Part shown: in pieces, positions 24,547-32,534 of the stretch
Numbering within the stretch: the first letter of the stretch is position 1
Layout of the letters: every line of letters begins with the position of its first letter
Origin: an uncultured Bacteroidaceae bacterium
Lineage (GTDB): Bacteria > Bacteroidota > Bacteroidia > Bacteroidales > Bacteroidaceae
Reading direction: 5' to 3'
NCBI GenBank assembly: GCA_905236985.1
Contig: CAJORF010000052.1
Coordinates: forward strand, 1 to 43,051
DNA: 43,051 nt
The notes under the pieces: model-generated
What the model was told of the DNA's origin: nothing
Seen by the model: only the letters and a program-made list of their open reading frames with translations
Databases searched by the model: none
Position numbers and translations under genes: made by a program

Positions 24547-24987
24547 TTAATCGTCTTCGAGCAGATTCTTCAGGAAATCGTCGAGCTCTTTGTCGAGCCC
24601 CTTGAGCAGCTCCGTGTCGAGAATCATGGTGTCATCATCGACTATATAGATGTCGGACATGGTCTCGCCATCTTCGCCCATCATCACGAATGAGAAGGGG
24701 TGCATGATGCTCATTTTCTCTACGAGGTCGCGTATTCCGCTGATACTCTGTTTGATGGCTACGGAGGCGTAGTTGTATAGGTCCTCTTCGGTGGGTTCCA
24801 ACCACTGATCTACGACAATTCGTGTGAGCTCTTCCATCTCATCATTGAATGCCAGCAACTCGCCGCTCTCGGGCTTCACCTGAAGGTGGATGTCCGTGAG
24901 GACGGGATCTGCTGTCGGAGGGAACTTCTCCGTAACCTTACGAATAGCGCGTTGAATCTGCTGGATAGTCTGTGGTGTGGCTTTCAT
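24547..24987 (-). CDS. Conserved-looking small acidic protein, function unknown
   Basis: This 146-residue protein has no signal peptide or membrane segment, so it should be cytoplasmic. It is acidic, with a predicted alpha/beta pattern: an N-terminal helix (TIQQIQRAIRKVTEKFPP), a strand pair around LTDIHLQVKPESGELLAF, helices (LYNYASVAIKQSISGIRDLVEK) and beta-strands ending in MSDIYIVDDDTMILD. The tail is DDFLKNLLEDD. I do not recognise the family. A terminator-like hairpin separates it from the next upstream gene, so it is probably transcribed alone. Confidence 0.78.
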   Translation of the reverse strand: MKATPQTIQQIQRAIRKVTEKFPPTADPVLTDIHLQVKPESGELLAFNDEMEELTRIVVDQWLEPTEEDLYNYASVAIKQSISGIRDLVEKMSIMHPFSFVMMGEDGETMSDIYIVDDDTMILDTELLKGLDKELDDFLKNLLEDD

Positions 24988-25002
24988 TGCTTTGTCTTTT
25001 CT

Positions 25003-25035
25003 AAAGAAGGCCGGAACAGGATTCCGACCTTCTTT
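25003..25035 (-). terminator. Terminator of the 25091-25453 gene
   Basis: AAAGAAGGCCGGAA (25003-25016) pairs with TTCCGACCTTCTTT (25022-25035) with one internal mismatch and a 5-base loop. It lies just past that gene's stop codon on the minus strand. Confidence 0.7.
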
Positions 25036-25090
25036 GATTCCTTCATTGCAAGATGTGAGAAAGGATTGATTATTGTTAGTTAGTTTAGTG

Positions 25091-25453
25091 TCAGCGAATC
25101 GAAATCTTACGAACGATTTTTCCGATTTTCAGCATATAGCAACCTTTCTTGAGGTTGAGAGTGATAGTCTTGTCCTCGCTATCGATACGCATCGTGGAAA
25201 CGCGCACGCCCGTGAGATTATAGATTTCAAGGGTTTGTCCAGCAGCATTAGTGATGTGCAGTTGCGTTCCGTTCAGAGTGAGGGTGATGCCTCCAATCTC
25301 AGTCTCTATGCCTTCGTGATCGTCCATGAAATCCATCTCGGCAGGAGCCTCCATTTCGGGTTCGGCTAAAGCTTCAGGCTCTATCTCAGCAGCATGTAGG
25401 GGCTGTGTGAAAGGCATTGCGGCAAGTACCAAAAGGATAAAAATATGCTTCAT
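25091..25453 (-). CDS. Short secreted protein ending in a type IX sorting-like domain
   Basis: The 120-residue protein has a signal peptide (IFILLVLAAMPFTQPLHA), an acidic Glu/Pro/Met/Ala linker (about residues 22-52), and then a beta-rich domain of about 65 residues. That domain looks like the C-terminal sorting domain of the Por/type IX secretion system: LTLNGTQLHITNAAGQTLEIY, then NLTGVRVSTM, then LKKGCYMLKIGKIVRKISI. Usually this domain is attached to a large enzyme; here there is no cargo. It has a canonical promoter and its own terminator. The function is unknown; it could be a decoy, a structural element or a remnant. Confidence 0.78.
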   Translation of the reverse strand: MKHIFILLVLAAMPFTQPLHAAEIEPEALAEPEMEAPAEMDFMDDHEGIETEIGGITLTLNGTQLHITNAAGQTLEIYNLTGVRVSTMRIDSEDKTITLNLKKGCYMLKIGKIVRKISIR

Positions 25454-25482
25454 TCTAATGTTGTTTTCTGTTTATTCGACTG

Positions 25483-25514
25483 CAAATATAGGCTTTTTTT
25501 TGATATGCTGCAAA
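25483..25514 (-). promoter_or_regulatory. Promoter of the sorting-domain protein gene
   Basis: On the minus strand TTTG (25511-25514) and TATATTTG (25483-25490) are separated by 20 bases. This is a canonical match. Confidence 0.75.
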
Positions 25515-25524
25515 TTTTTCTAAG

Positions 25525-25544
25525 AAAAACGCATAAAATATGCG
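25525..25544 (-). terminator. Terminator of the rnz end of the queuosine operon
   Basis: The minus strand has CGCATA, loop TTT, TATGCG and then TTTTTC, directly after the rnz stop codon at 25546. Confidence 0.65.
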
Positions 25545-25545
25545 A

Positions 25546-26463
25546 TTATAAAACGATTTTTAAACCTTCACTGGCCAAAATCGTGTCTGGGAAGATGCTA
25601 TTTGCCTCTTCAAGCAGGATATTTTCGTCATCGTACCGCGCTGAGAAATGTCCGAGCATCAGACGGGCGGCTTGGGCGTGATGCGCTAATTGTGCGGCCT
25701 CGCTGGCGGTGGAGTGTCCGAAGCGAGCAGCCATTGTGTGCTCGGATTCGGCGTAGGTGGCCTCGTGATAGATGAGATCAACGCCATGAAGCCATTCCGC
25801 AAGCTGTTCGACGGGCATCGTATCGGAGCAATAGGCATAGGAGCGTACTCGGTCGGGTGGGGTAGTGAGGCGCTGGTGGGGGATGACTTCGCCGTCTGTT
25901 GTTGTCCAGTCCTCACCTGCTTTGATGCGATTGATGGCCCAGAGGGGAATATCATAGAAATCTATCATTTCTCGACGGATGTGCGGCAAGCCTGGTTTTT
26001 CCTTGATGAGATAGCCGCAGCATGGGACACGGTGGTTGAGTGGCAATGACCATACTTCCATCGAACGATCTTCAAAGATGATACAGTGTTTCAGGGTGTC
26101 AACGGCTTCGAAATGGACCTCATAGTCCATGTTCTGACAGAAATTTGCGATGACGCATTGTACGAACGGACGAAGAGTCGAGGGACCATGTACATACAAT
26201 GGAGCCGTCCTGCCGAGCAGACCCATCGTGGAGATAAAGCCCGGCAAGCCAAACACGTGGTCCCCATGGGCGTGCGTGAGGAAGATATGTGTGATCTTCT
26301 GCCAGTTCAAACCCGTGCGGCGCCAAGCTAACTGAGCTCCTTCTCCGCAGTCAAGCAGTAGGAGCTTGTCGCGCACATCGACCACCTGACATGACGGTAG
26401 ATGCTTCTTTGTCGGAAGTGCTGAACCGCATCCAATGATATGTATCTCAAATTTCTGTGCCAT
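25546..26463 (-). CDS. rnz: Ribonuclease Z
   Basis: This 305-residue metallo-beta-lactamase fold protein is RNase Z, which cuts tRNA precursors just 3' of the discriminator base. It shows the opening motif IHIIGCGSALPTKKHLPS and the zinc motif LTHAHGDH (His64, His66, Asp68, His69). Further metal ligands are LPLNHRVPCCGYL and LMLGHFSARY near the end, and it has the usual PxKxxLRNxxA-like region. Since tRNA-Arg in this window lacks an encoded CCA, such processing is needed. It lies 37 bases after queC on the same strand. Confidence 0.95.
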   Translation of the reverse strand: MAQKFEIHIIGCGSALPTKKHLPSCQVVDVRDKLLLLDCGEGAQLAWRRTGLNWQKITHIFLTHAHGDHVFGLPGFISTMGLLGRTAPLYVHGPSTLRPFVQCVIANFCQNMDYEVHFEAVDTLKHCIIFEDRSMEVWSLPLNHRVPCCGYLIKEKPGLPHIRREMIDFYDIPLWAINRIKAGEDWTTTDGEVIPHQRLTTPPDRVRSYAYCSDTMPVEQLAEWLHGVDLIYHEATYAESEHTMAARFGHSTASEAAQLAHHAQAARLMLGHFSARYDDENILLEEANSIFPDTILASEGLKIVL

Positions 26464-26500
26464 CTTCCCCTCTTCCCTCCTTCATCTCTTATTCATCTTT

Positions 26501-27214
26501 TTATATTTCATTCTTCACTCTCAAATACTCTTCCAAGCCTGCTTTCCTGAGTTTGCATGCTGGACAGTGGCCGCATCCATCGCCGGGGATGCTGTTGTAG
26601 CAGGTCAGCGTTTCGTGACGAATGAGATCCAGTACGCCTAACTTGTCGGCTTTCGCCCACGTCTGTGCCTTATCGATCCACATCAGCGGGGTGTGTATCA
26701 CGAATTGCTCGTCCATGCCGAGGTTCAGACTGACGTTCAGCGACTTGATGAACGCATCGCGGCAGTCGGGATAACCGCTGTAGTCGGTCTGTGAGACACC
26801 TGTCACGAGATGGTTGATGCCCCGCTCACGGGCATAGACAGCTGCCACGGACAGAAAGAAAAGGTTGCGACCTGGCACAAATGTGTTCGGAAGTCTATCC
26901 TCGGGCTTGTCTTGATCCATCTCGATGGAGCTGTCCGTCAGCGAGTTGTGCGAGAGCAGGCTGATGAACGAGACATCCATACATTCCCATTCTACATCGC
27001 CGCCGCCACAGTTCAGACCGTTTTGGCGAGCCACTTCGCCGGCCTTGGCGGCAATCTGACGCGCCATATCAACCTCCAAGACATGCTTTTGACCATAGAT
27101 AAAGGTCAAGGCATACACTTTACGAAAGTGCTTCAACGCCCAGAACAGACAGGTTGTAGAGTCTTGACCGCCACTGAAAACCACAAGGGCGGTTTCTTTA
27201 TTCATTGTCTTCAT
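26501..27214 (-). CDS. queC: 7-cyano-7-deazaguanine (preQ0) synthase
   Basis: The 237-residue enzyme makes preQ0 from 7-carboxy-7-deazaguanine in the queuosine pathway. It has the ATP-pyrophosphatase loop [17 protein letters not shown] near the start. The C-terminal zinc-binding cysteines are in [35 protein letters not shown] in the middle is also typical. The frame is open to 27274, but those codons overlap the transporter gene. Met at 27214 is taken, with Met at 27205 as an alternative. It follows the transporter gene by 22 bases and shares its riboswitch-controlled transcript. Confidence 0.95.
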   Translation of the reverse strand: MKTMNKETALVVFSGGQDSTTCLFWALKHFRKVYALTFIYGQKHVLEVDMARQIAAKAGEVARQNGLNCGGGDVEWECMDVSFISLLSHNSLTDSSIEMDQDKPEDRLPNTFVPGRNLFFLSVAAVYARERGINHLVTGVSQTDYSGYPDCRDAFIKSLNVSLNLGMDEQFVIHTPLMWIDKAQTWAKADKLGVLDLIRHETLTCYNSIPGDGCGHCPACKLRKAGLEEYLRVKNEI

Positions 27215-27236
27215 ATTTCTTATCTCATGAGTGAAA

Positions 27237-27911
27237 TTAAAGAAGGCTATATTGTATGCCTTCGTCATAAACATCAGTAGCTTCGCTACGCTTTAACCAA
27301 CCTACGACACGGATGGTGAATGGAAGTGCAACGATCTCATATAAGGTCTTGACAACAACTTGACTGACCATCATTAGTGCGAGGTTTTCTTTAGGTACTA
27401 TTCCTCCCAAGGCGATGGGGAAGAAGATAACAGAATCGGCCAACTCGCCTGCGATGGTGGAGGCGATAGCGCGCAGCGAGAAACGGCGGCCTTTGTCGCG
27501 AATCTTCATCTTGCTCATCACGTAGGCGTTCAGCAATGATCCCATAATAAAGGCGATAAACGAGGCGAGGGCTACGCGGGGAGCAAGGCCGAACAAGGCG
27601 TGGAAGCCTGCGTCGTTCGTCCAATATGGAGCACCTGGGATCAAATCGGCGAGCCAAGCCAGAATCACGAAGGCAAAGTTCATCACGAAGCCCGTCCAGA
27701 TGATGAGCTTGGCGCGACGATAGCCCCAAACTTCTGTGATGCAGTCGTTGACAACATACGATATCGGGAAGACCAGAACACCTGCCGTCAAGTTTAATGG
27801 ACCGAATTGTAATTGCTTGGTTGCTAATAGGTTTGCCAATATGAGACAAACACAAAACGTGACGCCCAGCAACATGAACGTCACGCTGACAGTTTCTTTA
27901 GATGTTTTCAT
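27237..27911 (-). CDS. Queuosine precursor transporter (YhhQ/VUT family)
   Basis: This 224-residue protein with about six hydrophobic segments matches the YhhQ/VUT family, which imports preQ0/preQ1 in E. coli. Visible features are [35 protein letters not shown] and the charged motif [22 protein letters not shown]. It is the first gene of the unit with queC and rnz, directly behind a preQ1-I riboswitch, which strongly supports the substrate. The frame is open to 28052 but the extra codons contain the promoter and riboswitch, so Met at 27911 is the start. Confidence 0.92.
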   Translation of the reverse strand: MKTSKETVSVTFMLLGVTFCVCLILANLLATKQLQFGPLNLTAGVLVFPISYVVNDCITEVWGYRRAKLIIWTGFVMNFAFVILAWLADLIPGAPYWTNDAGFHALFGLAPRVALASFIAFIMGSLLNAYVMSKMKIRDKGRRFSLRAIASTIAGELADSVIFFPIALGGIVPKENLALMMVSQVVVKTLYEIVALPFTIRVVGWLKRSEATDVYDEGIQYSLL

Positions 27912-27914
27912 CAG

Positions 27915-27953
27915 TTCTTGTTTTGTTAAAGGGGGTTGAGCAAGTACCCCTGC
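27915..27953 (-). promoter_or_regulatory. preQ1 class I riboswitch
   Basis: On the minus strand GGGG (27947-27950) pairs with CCCC (within 27931-27935) as stem P1. The loop sequence CUUG (27941-27944) can pair with the tail CAAG (27917-27920) as pseudoknot stem P2. The linking A-rich strand UUAACAAAACAAG is the same as in the well-studied Thermoanaerobacter preQ1 aptamer as I remember it. The tail lies just 5 bases before the transporter ATG, so ligand binding should mask the ribosome landing site. Confidence 0.85.
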
Positions 27954-27965
27954 AGTTTGCGGCGG

Positions 27966-27973
27966 CAAAGGTA
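27966..27973 (-). promoter_or_regulatory. -7 element of the queuosine operon
   Basis: The minus strand reads TACCTTTG. Transcription would start near 27960, so the leader of about 50 bases consists almost wholly of the riboswitch. Confidence 0.65.
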
Positions 27974-28014
27974 GTGTTTTTCCGCGACTTGACCAAGGAA
28001 AATGCCCTCGAAAT

Positions 28015-28045
28015 TTGGTGGTGTCGAAAAAACAGCTTATCTTTG
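28015..28045 (+). promoter_or_regulatory. Promoter of the sialic acid operon
   Basis: TTTG at 28015-28018 and TATCTTTG at 28038-28045 are separated by 19 bases. This is one of the best matches in the window. Confidence 0.8.
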
Positions 28046-28064
28046 CGCCCATAAAAAGAAAATC

Positions 28065-28118
28065 CTTAACCTATAAACAAACCCTAATCAAGCTTAACCT
28101 ATAACACCCCCTAATCAA
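28065..28118 (+). repeat. Imperfect direct repeat in the nan leader
   Basis: Bases 28065-28091 and 28093-28118 both read CTTAACCTATAA, then a C/A-rich stretch, then CCCTAATCAA. The second copy ends immediately before the nanA ATG. Confidence 0.85.
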
Positions 28119-29039
28119 ATGGAAAAGATTAAAGGCCTCATTAATGCCCCCTTCACGCCGATGCACGCCGATGGCAGCATCAATCTGTCTATTATTCCCG
28201 AGTATGCCGCCTTGCTTCAGCGCAACGGACTGAAAGGTGTGTTTATCAACGGCTCATCTGGCGAGGGCTACATGCTCACCGAGGACGAACGTAAGCAAAT
28301 TGCCGAAGCATGGATGGATGCGGTGAAAGGCTTTGAAGATTTCAAGGTCATCGTGCATGTAGGCAGTACCTGTGTGCGTTCTTCTAAAAAACTCGCCGAG
28401 CATGCTCAGGCTATCGGTGCTTTCGGCATCGGTGCTATGGCACCTCCCTTCCCCAAGGTTAGCCGTATTGAGGAACTGGTGAAGTACTGCGAGGAGATTG
28501 CCTGCGGTGCTCCCAATCTCCCCTTCTATTTCTATCATATCCCCGCCTTCAACGGCGCCTTCCTCTCCATGTACGACTTCCTCCAGGCCGTCGATGGTCG
28601 TATCCCCAACTTCGCTGGCATCAAATACACCTTCGAGAGTCTCTACGAGTACAACCGTTGTCGCCGCTACAAGGACGGCAAGTTCGACATGCTCCATGGT
28701 CAGGACGAGACGATCCTTCCGTGCCTCGCCATGGGTGGAGCTCAAGGTGGCATCGGTGGCACCACGAACTACAATGGCCGTTGCCTCACGGGCATCATCA
28801 AGGCTTGGGAAGAGGACGACCTCGAGAAGGCACGCCAACTCCAGAACTACGCTCAGGATGTCATCGATGTCATCTGCCATTTCCGTGGCAACATCGTGGG
28901 CGGCAAGCGCATCATGAAGCTCATCGGCCTCGACCTCGGCCCCAATCGCACACCCTTCCAGAACATCACCGACGAGGAGGAAGCCCGCCTGAAAGCCGAA
29001 CTCGACGCCATCGACTTCTTCAATCATTGCAATAAATAA
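28119..29039 (+). CDS. nanA: N-acetylneuraminate lyase
   Basis: This 306-residue protein belongs to the DapA/NanA class I aldolases and cleaves sialic acid to ManNAc and pyruvate. It has the substrate motif GSSGEG (residues 45-50), the catalytic Tyr139 in FYFYHIP, and the Schiff-base Lys169 in FAGIKYT. The sequence and the context with an AGE epimerase and a mutarotase-symporter support the sialic acid lyase rather than DapA. It is the first gene of the nan operon behind a canonical promoter. Confidence 0.94.
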   Translation: MEKIKGLINAPFTPMHADGSINLSIIPEYAALLQRNGLKGVFINGSSGEGYMLTEDERKQIAEAWMDAVKGFEDFKVIVHVGSTCVRSSKKLAEHAQAIGAFGIGAMAPPFPKVSRIEELVKYCEEIACGAPNLPFYFYHIPAFNGAFLSMYDFLQAVDGRIPNFAGIKYTFESLYEYNRCRRYKDGKFDMLHGQDETILPCLAMGGAQGGIGGTTNYNGRCLTGIIKAWEEDDLEKARQLQNYAQDVIDVICHFRGNIVGGKRIMKLIGLDLGPNRTPFQNITDEEEARLKAELDAIDFFNHCNK

Positions 29040-29052
29040 GAAGAGGAAGATA

Positions 29053-29532
29053 ATGAAAAAAAGAACCTTTGCACTTTTCTTTGGCTTGATCGCTTTTGGC
29101 ATTAATGCGCATGCTCAGTTCTTTTTGGGTGGCTCAATGGGAATTAGCTATCGTCATGATAGATTTTCTTTGGCATTGAAGCCTAATTTGGGATATGAGT
29201 TCAATGAGCGTTGGGCGGTTGGCCTTGGCATAGGCGTGGACTATTTAAATGAAGAATTCTACGGAAATGTAAATCCTTACATTCGTTTCAATTGCTGGAA
29301 TAATTCGAAGATATTTTTTGATTTAAAAGCGAGCGCAGATGTGTTGTTTAACACGGAAAATGTATCTACATTAGCTGGTTTGAAGCCATCATTAAGATAT
29401 GCCATTAATGATCATTGGCAAATAGCAGCAGATGTTGCTGTTTTAGGTGTCGATATTTACGATGGAGTCTGTAAGCCTGCTTTTGTCTTTGCGACCTCCA
29501 ATACTGAACTTACTTTTCTTTATAAGTTTTAG
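29053..29532 (+). CDS. Small outer-membrane beta-barrel-like protein
   Basis: The 159-residue protein has a signal peptide (ALFFGLIAFGINAHA) and alternating hydrophobic strands (FSLALKPNLGYEF, WAVGLGIGVDYL, SKIFFDLKASADVLF), ending in an aromatic residue (LTFLYKF), as in eight-stranded outer-membrane barrels. It lies 13 bases after nanA and 29 bases before the symporter gene, so it is inside the nan operon. Its codons are visibly more AT-rich than those of both neighbours, which suggests a separate origin. A role as a sialic acid pore is only inference. Confidence 0.78.
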   Translation: MKKRTFALFFGLIAFGINAHAQFFLGGSMGISYRHDRFSLALKPNLGYEFNERWAVGLGIGVDYLNEEFYGNVNPYIRFNCWNNSKIFFDLKASADVLFNTENVSTLAGLKPSLRYAINDHWQIAADVAVLGVDIYDGVCKPAFVFATSNTELTFLYKF

Positions 29533-29561
29533 TTTCGTTGCTTTTTAGAACTTCAGCGAAT

Positions 29562-32435
29562 ATGAAAAAGTTCTTTTCTCTTTTTGCCTTGGCGATTTTT
29601 GTAACCAGTTTATCATTTGCAAATGATACTACTCCCCTCCCTACAAGGGAGGGGCAGGGGGGTGGGTCTTCTCACCGCTTCAATTCCGCCACCTTTACCC
29701 CAGCCATTCCCCTTGCAGAGTATGGCGGTCAAGGTGTCAGCGGTGCTTTTGCCGGAATAGTGAAGGCTCCCATGATGTATGATGATGATTATTTCATACT
29801 CGTGGCAGGTGGTTGCAACTTCCCCGACATTCCTGCAGCCGAAGGTGGTCAGAAGGTCTTCTACACAGACATCAACGGAATCTCGCTCGAATCGTCTGCT
29901 TGGTATAATCCCACGACCTCACAAGCTTATTGGCCAGAGAATAGCGGTCATAGCGGCACTCCGCTTCCCGGCTGGTCGAGACACGGTAATCTTCCTCTCG
30001 CCCTTGCCTACGGAGCCAGCGTCACCACGCCCGAGGGGTTAGTCTGTCTGGGTGGTACTGCTGATGGTCAGAAAAGCGAGAATTTTGCAGCCATCCTGAC
30101 GCTTGGCACCAGTTTTGAGGTAATCACTCGAGCTTTGCCTCCGTTGCCCCGTTCGCTTGACAACTTTGCCGCTGCCTACGGCGATGGCTTTATCTACGTC
30201 GCTGGCGGTCAGCACAATGGCATCCCCAATCGCAAAGCCTTCCGTCTGAAATGGCCGTTGCCCTCATCTTGGTTCAATGATCAGACGGGTGCCGCTTGGG
30301 AAGAGCTTCCCGATATGCCCGGTCCAATCCGTGTACAGCCCGCTGCCGCTGTTCAGAAAGGTGCCATCGGCTCCAACTTCTACCTCCTTGGCGGCTATGA
30401 TCCCCGCCATGCCAAAGCTGTTGCCAACGGCATCTATTACGATACAAGAAAAGGTGAGTGGTTTGCCACCTCTCTAATGGAAACTGCTCCCTCCCTCACA
30501 GGGAGGGCTGGGGGTGGGTCTCTTGTTGGCGCCTCCGCCATCCCTTCCGGCGCAGCCCATATCCTCTGCTTTGGTGGCGTCAACAAAGACATTTTCGAAG
30601 CCGCCTTGGAGCGTAACGCCCTCATCGCTGACACCACCACGAAAGCCGATCAACTTGCAGCCCTGCGCGAGGAAGCCTACTCTTATATGACCCAGGATCC
30701 AGCATGGTACAAGTTCCGCCGTTCCATCCTCATCTATCACACCGTCACCGATTCGTGGGCTGAAGTATTCGATAGCCCCCTCATCGCCCGTGCTGGAGCT
30801 AGTTTGGTGCCGTTGGCTTCGCCTTCCGGTTCTCTTTCCGCCCTCGTCATCAACGGCGAAGAGAAGCCCGGCGTCCGCTCCTCTGATGTCACCCGCGTCG
30901 ATATCACCTACACCGCTCACTTCGGTTGGCTCAACTGGACGGTTCTCATCCTCTACCTCTTAGGTATGGTCTATCTCGGTTATTACTTCATGCGCCGTGC
31001 CTCCAAGTCTTCCGACGATTTCTTCAAGGGTGGCGGTCGCATCCCATGGTGGGCTGCCGGCATCAGTATCTTCGCTACGATGCTCTCAGCTATCACCTAC
31101 ATGAGTATCCCCGCCAAGGCATACGCCACCGACTGGACCTACTATCCCATGCAGATTTGCATCCTACTGGTCTCGTTCCCCGTCATCAAGTACTACCTTC
31201 CCTTCTTCCGACGCCTGAACGTGACCACCGCCTACGAGTACCTTGAGCGCCGCTTCAACAGCGCCACCCGCCTCATGGCCTCCATCCTTTTCATCGTCTT
31301 CATGGTTGCGCGCACGGCCCTCGTCCTCTTCCTGCCGTCGCTGGCCATGACTGCCGTCACGGGCATCAATATTTATATATGTATTGCTCTGATGGCCCTT
31401 ATCACCATCCTCTACTGCACCATGGGTGGCGTCGAAGCTGTTGTATGGGGCGATGTCATTCAAGGTATCATTCTTGTCGGCGGTGCTATACTTGCTGCTG
31501 TCTATCTCATTGTGAACACAGGTGATAACGGAGCCTCGGACTTCTGGCAGATTGCTACCGACCACGACAAGTTCCGCCTTTTCCTCTTCGACCCCGAACA
31601 CCCGTTCGACTTTGTCAACGCCACGTGGTGGGTGGTCATCCTTGGTGGTTTGGCCAACAACCTCATCTCGTACACCTCCGACCAGACGGTCATCCAGCGT
31701 TACCTCACCACTTCCGACGAGAAGAGCGCAGCACGCGGTATCCTCACCAACGGCCTCATGTCAGTCATCGTGACCATCGCATTCTTCACCATCGGCACGG
31801 GTCTCTACACCTTCTTCAAGACCCATCCTGCCGAGTTGGATATCACGATGGCCAAGGGCGATGCCATCTTCCCGTTCTTCATGATGAGTCAGCTGCCCGC
31901 CGGTCTCGCTGGCCTCCTCATCGCCGCCGTCTTTGCTGCCACGATGTCCACCATCGCCTCCAACATCAACTCCATCTCCACCGCCTTCACGGTGGATCTA
32001 TGGTCAAAGTGGACAGCCCGTAAGAAGGCTGCTGCCGTTCCCGAGGATTCTAGCTCTTCCGTTCGCACCGCCCGCATCGCTGGCATCTGTGCCGGACTTA
32101 TCGGCATGGCTATCGCCTGGCTCATGGCTACCGTAGATATCCAGTCGCTTCTCGACTACTTCAACACCATCCTCGGCCTCCTCAGCGGTGCCATCGGCGG
32201 CCTGTTCCTCATGGGTATCTTTTTCCCGCGCATCGGTTCGAGGGCTGCCCTCATCGGCTTCCTCTGCGGCACTGCTACGGTCTTCTACATGAACTTCTGC
32301 ACGCAGGCCAACTTCCTCCTCTTCGGCTTTGTCTCCATGCTCGTCAGCGTCCTCGTCGCCCTCCTCCTCAGTGTATTCATGCCACAAAAGAAGGAGCAAC
32401 CCGGCCTTACCTGGAAGACATTACCAAAAGAATAA
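29562..32435 (+). CDS. Permuted sialic acid mutarotase fused to Na+/solute symporter
   Basis: This 957-residue protein has two parts. After a signal peptide (FSLFALAIFVTSLSFA), residues about 40-445 are Kelch repeats of the cyclically permuted YjhT/NanM mutarotase group (GFIYVAGGQHNGIPNRKAF, NFYLLGGYDP). Residues about 455-957 are a sodium:solute symporter with many membrane helices (GGGRIPWWAAGISIFATMLS, then ARTALVLFLPSLA, then SYTSDQTVIQRYL). The Kelch part would convert sialic acid anomers outside the membrane and feed the transporter. Two short palindromic elements lie in frame, at residues about 25-36 and 309-320. The frame is open from 29538, but Met at 29562 begins the signal peptide. 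Confidence 0.9.
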   Translation: MKKFFSLFALAIFVTSLSFANDTTPLPTREGQGGGSSHRFNSATFTPAIPLAEYGGQGVSGAFAGIVKAPMMYDDDYFILVAGGCNFPDIPAAEGGQKVFYTDINGISLESSAWYNPTTSQAYWPENSGHSGTPLPGWSRHGNLPLALAYGASVTTPEGLVCLGGTADGQKSENFAAILTLGTSFEVITRALPPLPRSLDNFAAAYGDGFIYVAGGQHNGIPNRKAFRLKWPLPSSWFNDQTGAAWEELPDMPGPIRVQPAAAVQKGAIGSNFYLLGGYDPRHAKAVANGIYYDTRKGEWFATSLMETAPSLTGRAGGGSLVGASAIPSGAAHILCFGGVNKDIFEAALERNALIADTTTKADQLAALREEAYSYMTQDPAWYKFRRSILIYHTVTDSWAEVFDSPLIARAGASLVPLASPSGSLSALVINGEEKPGVRSSDVTRVDITYTAHFGWLNWTVLILYLLGMVYLGYYFMRRASKSSDDFFKGGGRIPWWAAGISIFATMLSAITYMSIPAKAYATDWTYYPMQICILLVSFPVIKYYLPFFRRLNVTTAYEYLERRFNSATRLMASILFIVFMVARTALVLFLPSLAMTAVTGINIYICIALMALITILYCTMGGVEAVVWGDVIQGIILVGGAILAAVYLIVNTGDNGASDFWQIATDHDKFRLFLFDPEHPFDFVNATWWVVILGGLANNLISYTSDQTVIQRYLTTSDEKSAARGILTNGLMSVIVTIAFFTIGTGLYTFFKTHPAELDITMAKGDAIFPFFMMSQLPAGLAGLLIAAVFAATMSTIASNINSISTAFTVDLWSKWTARKKAAAVPEDSSSSVRTARIAGICAGLIGMAIAWLMATVDIQSLLDYFNTILGLLSGAIGGLFLMGIFFPRIGSRAALIGFLCGTATVFYMNFCTQANFLLFGFVSMLVSVLVALLLSVFMPQKKEQPGLTWKTLPKE
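29634..29668 (+). repeat. In-frame palindromic element, copy 1
   Basis: CCCCTCCCT (29634-29642), loop ACA, AGGGAGGGG (29646-29654), followed by a G-rich tail ending GGTGGGTC. It encodes PLPTREGQGGGS just after the signal peptide. Confidence 0.85.
30489..30520 (+). repeat. In-frame palindromic element, copy 2
   Basis: CCCTCCCT (30489-30496), loop CAC, AGGGAGGG (30500-30507), then CTGGGGGTGGGTC. It encodes APSLTGRAGGGS between Kelch repeats and is read in a different frame from copy 1. Confidence 0.85.
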
Positions 32436-32534
32436 AAACGTTATGGAGGCTATTGGTTTTCATATGGTTGCCTTTCATGTGTAATAGGTTTTATATTACT
32501 TATATTGTTTACTCTAAAATAACAAAATTGAATC

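Noticed and set aside
28254-29102. 282-codon open frame antisense to nanA
   Set aside because: nanA has all catalytic residues; the antisense frame shows only shadow codons and crosses the nanA stop region without a start signal.
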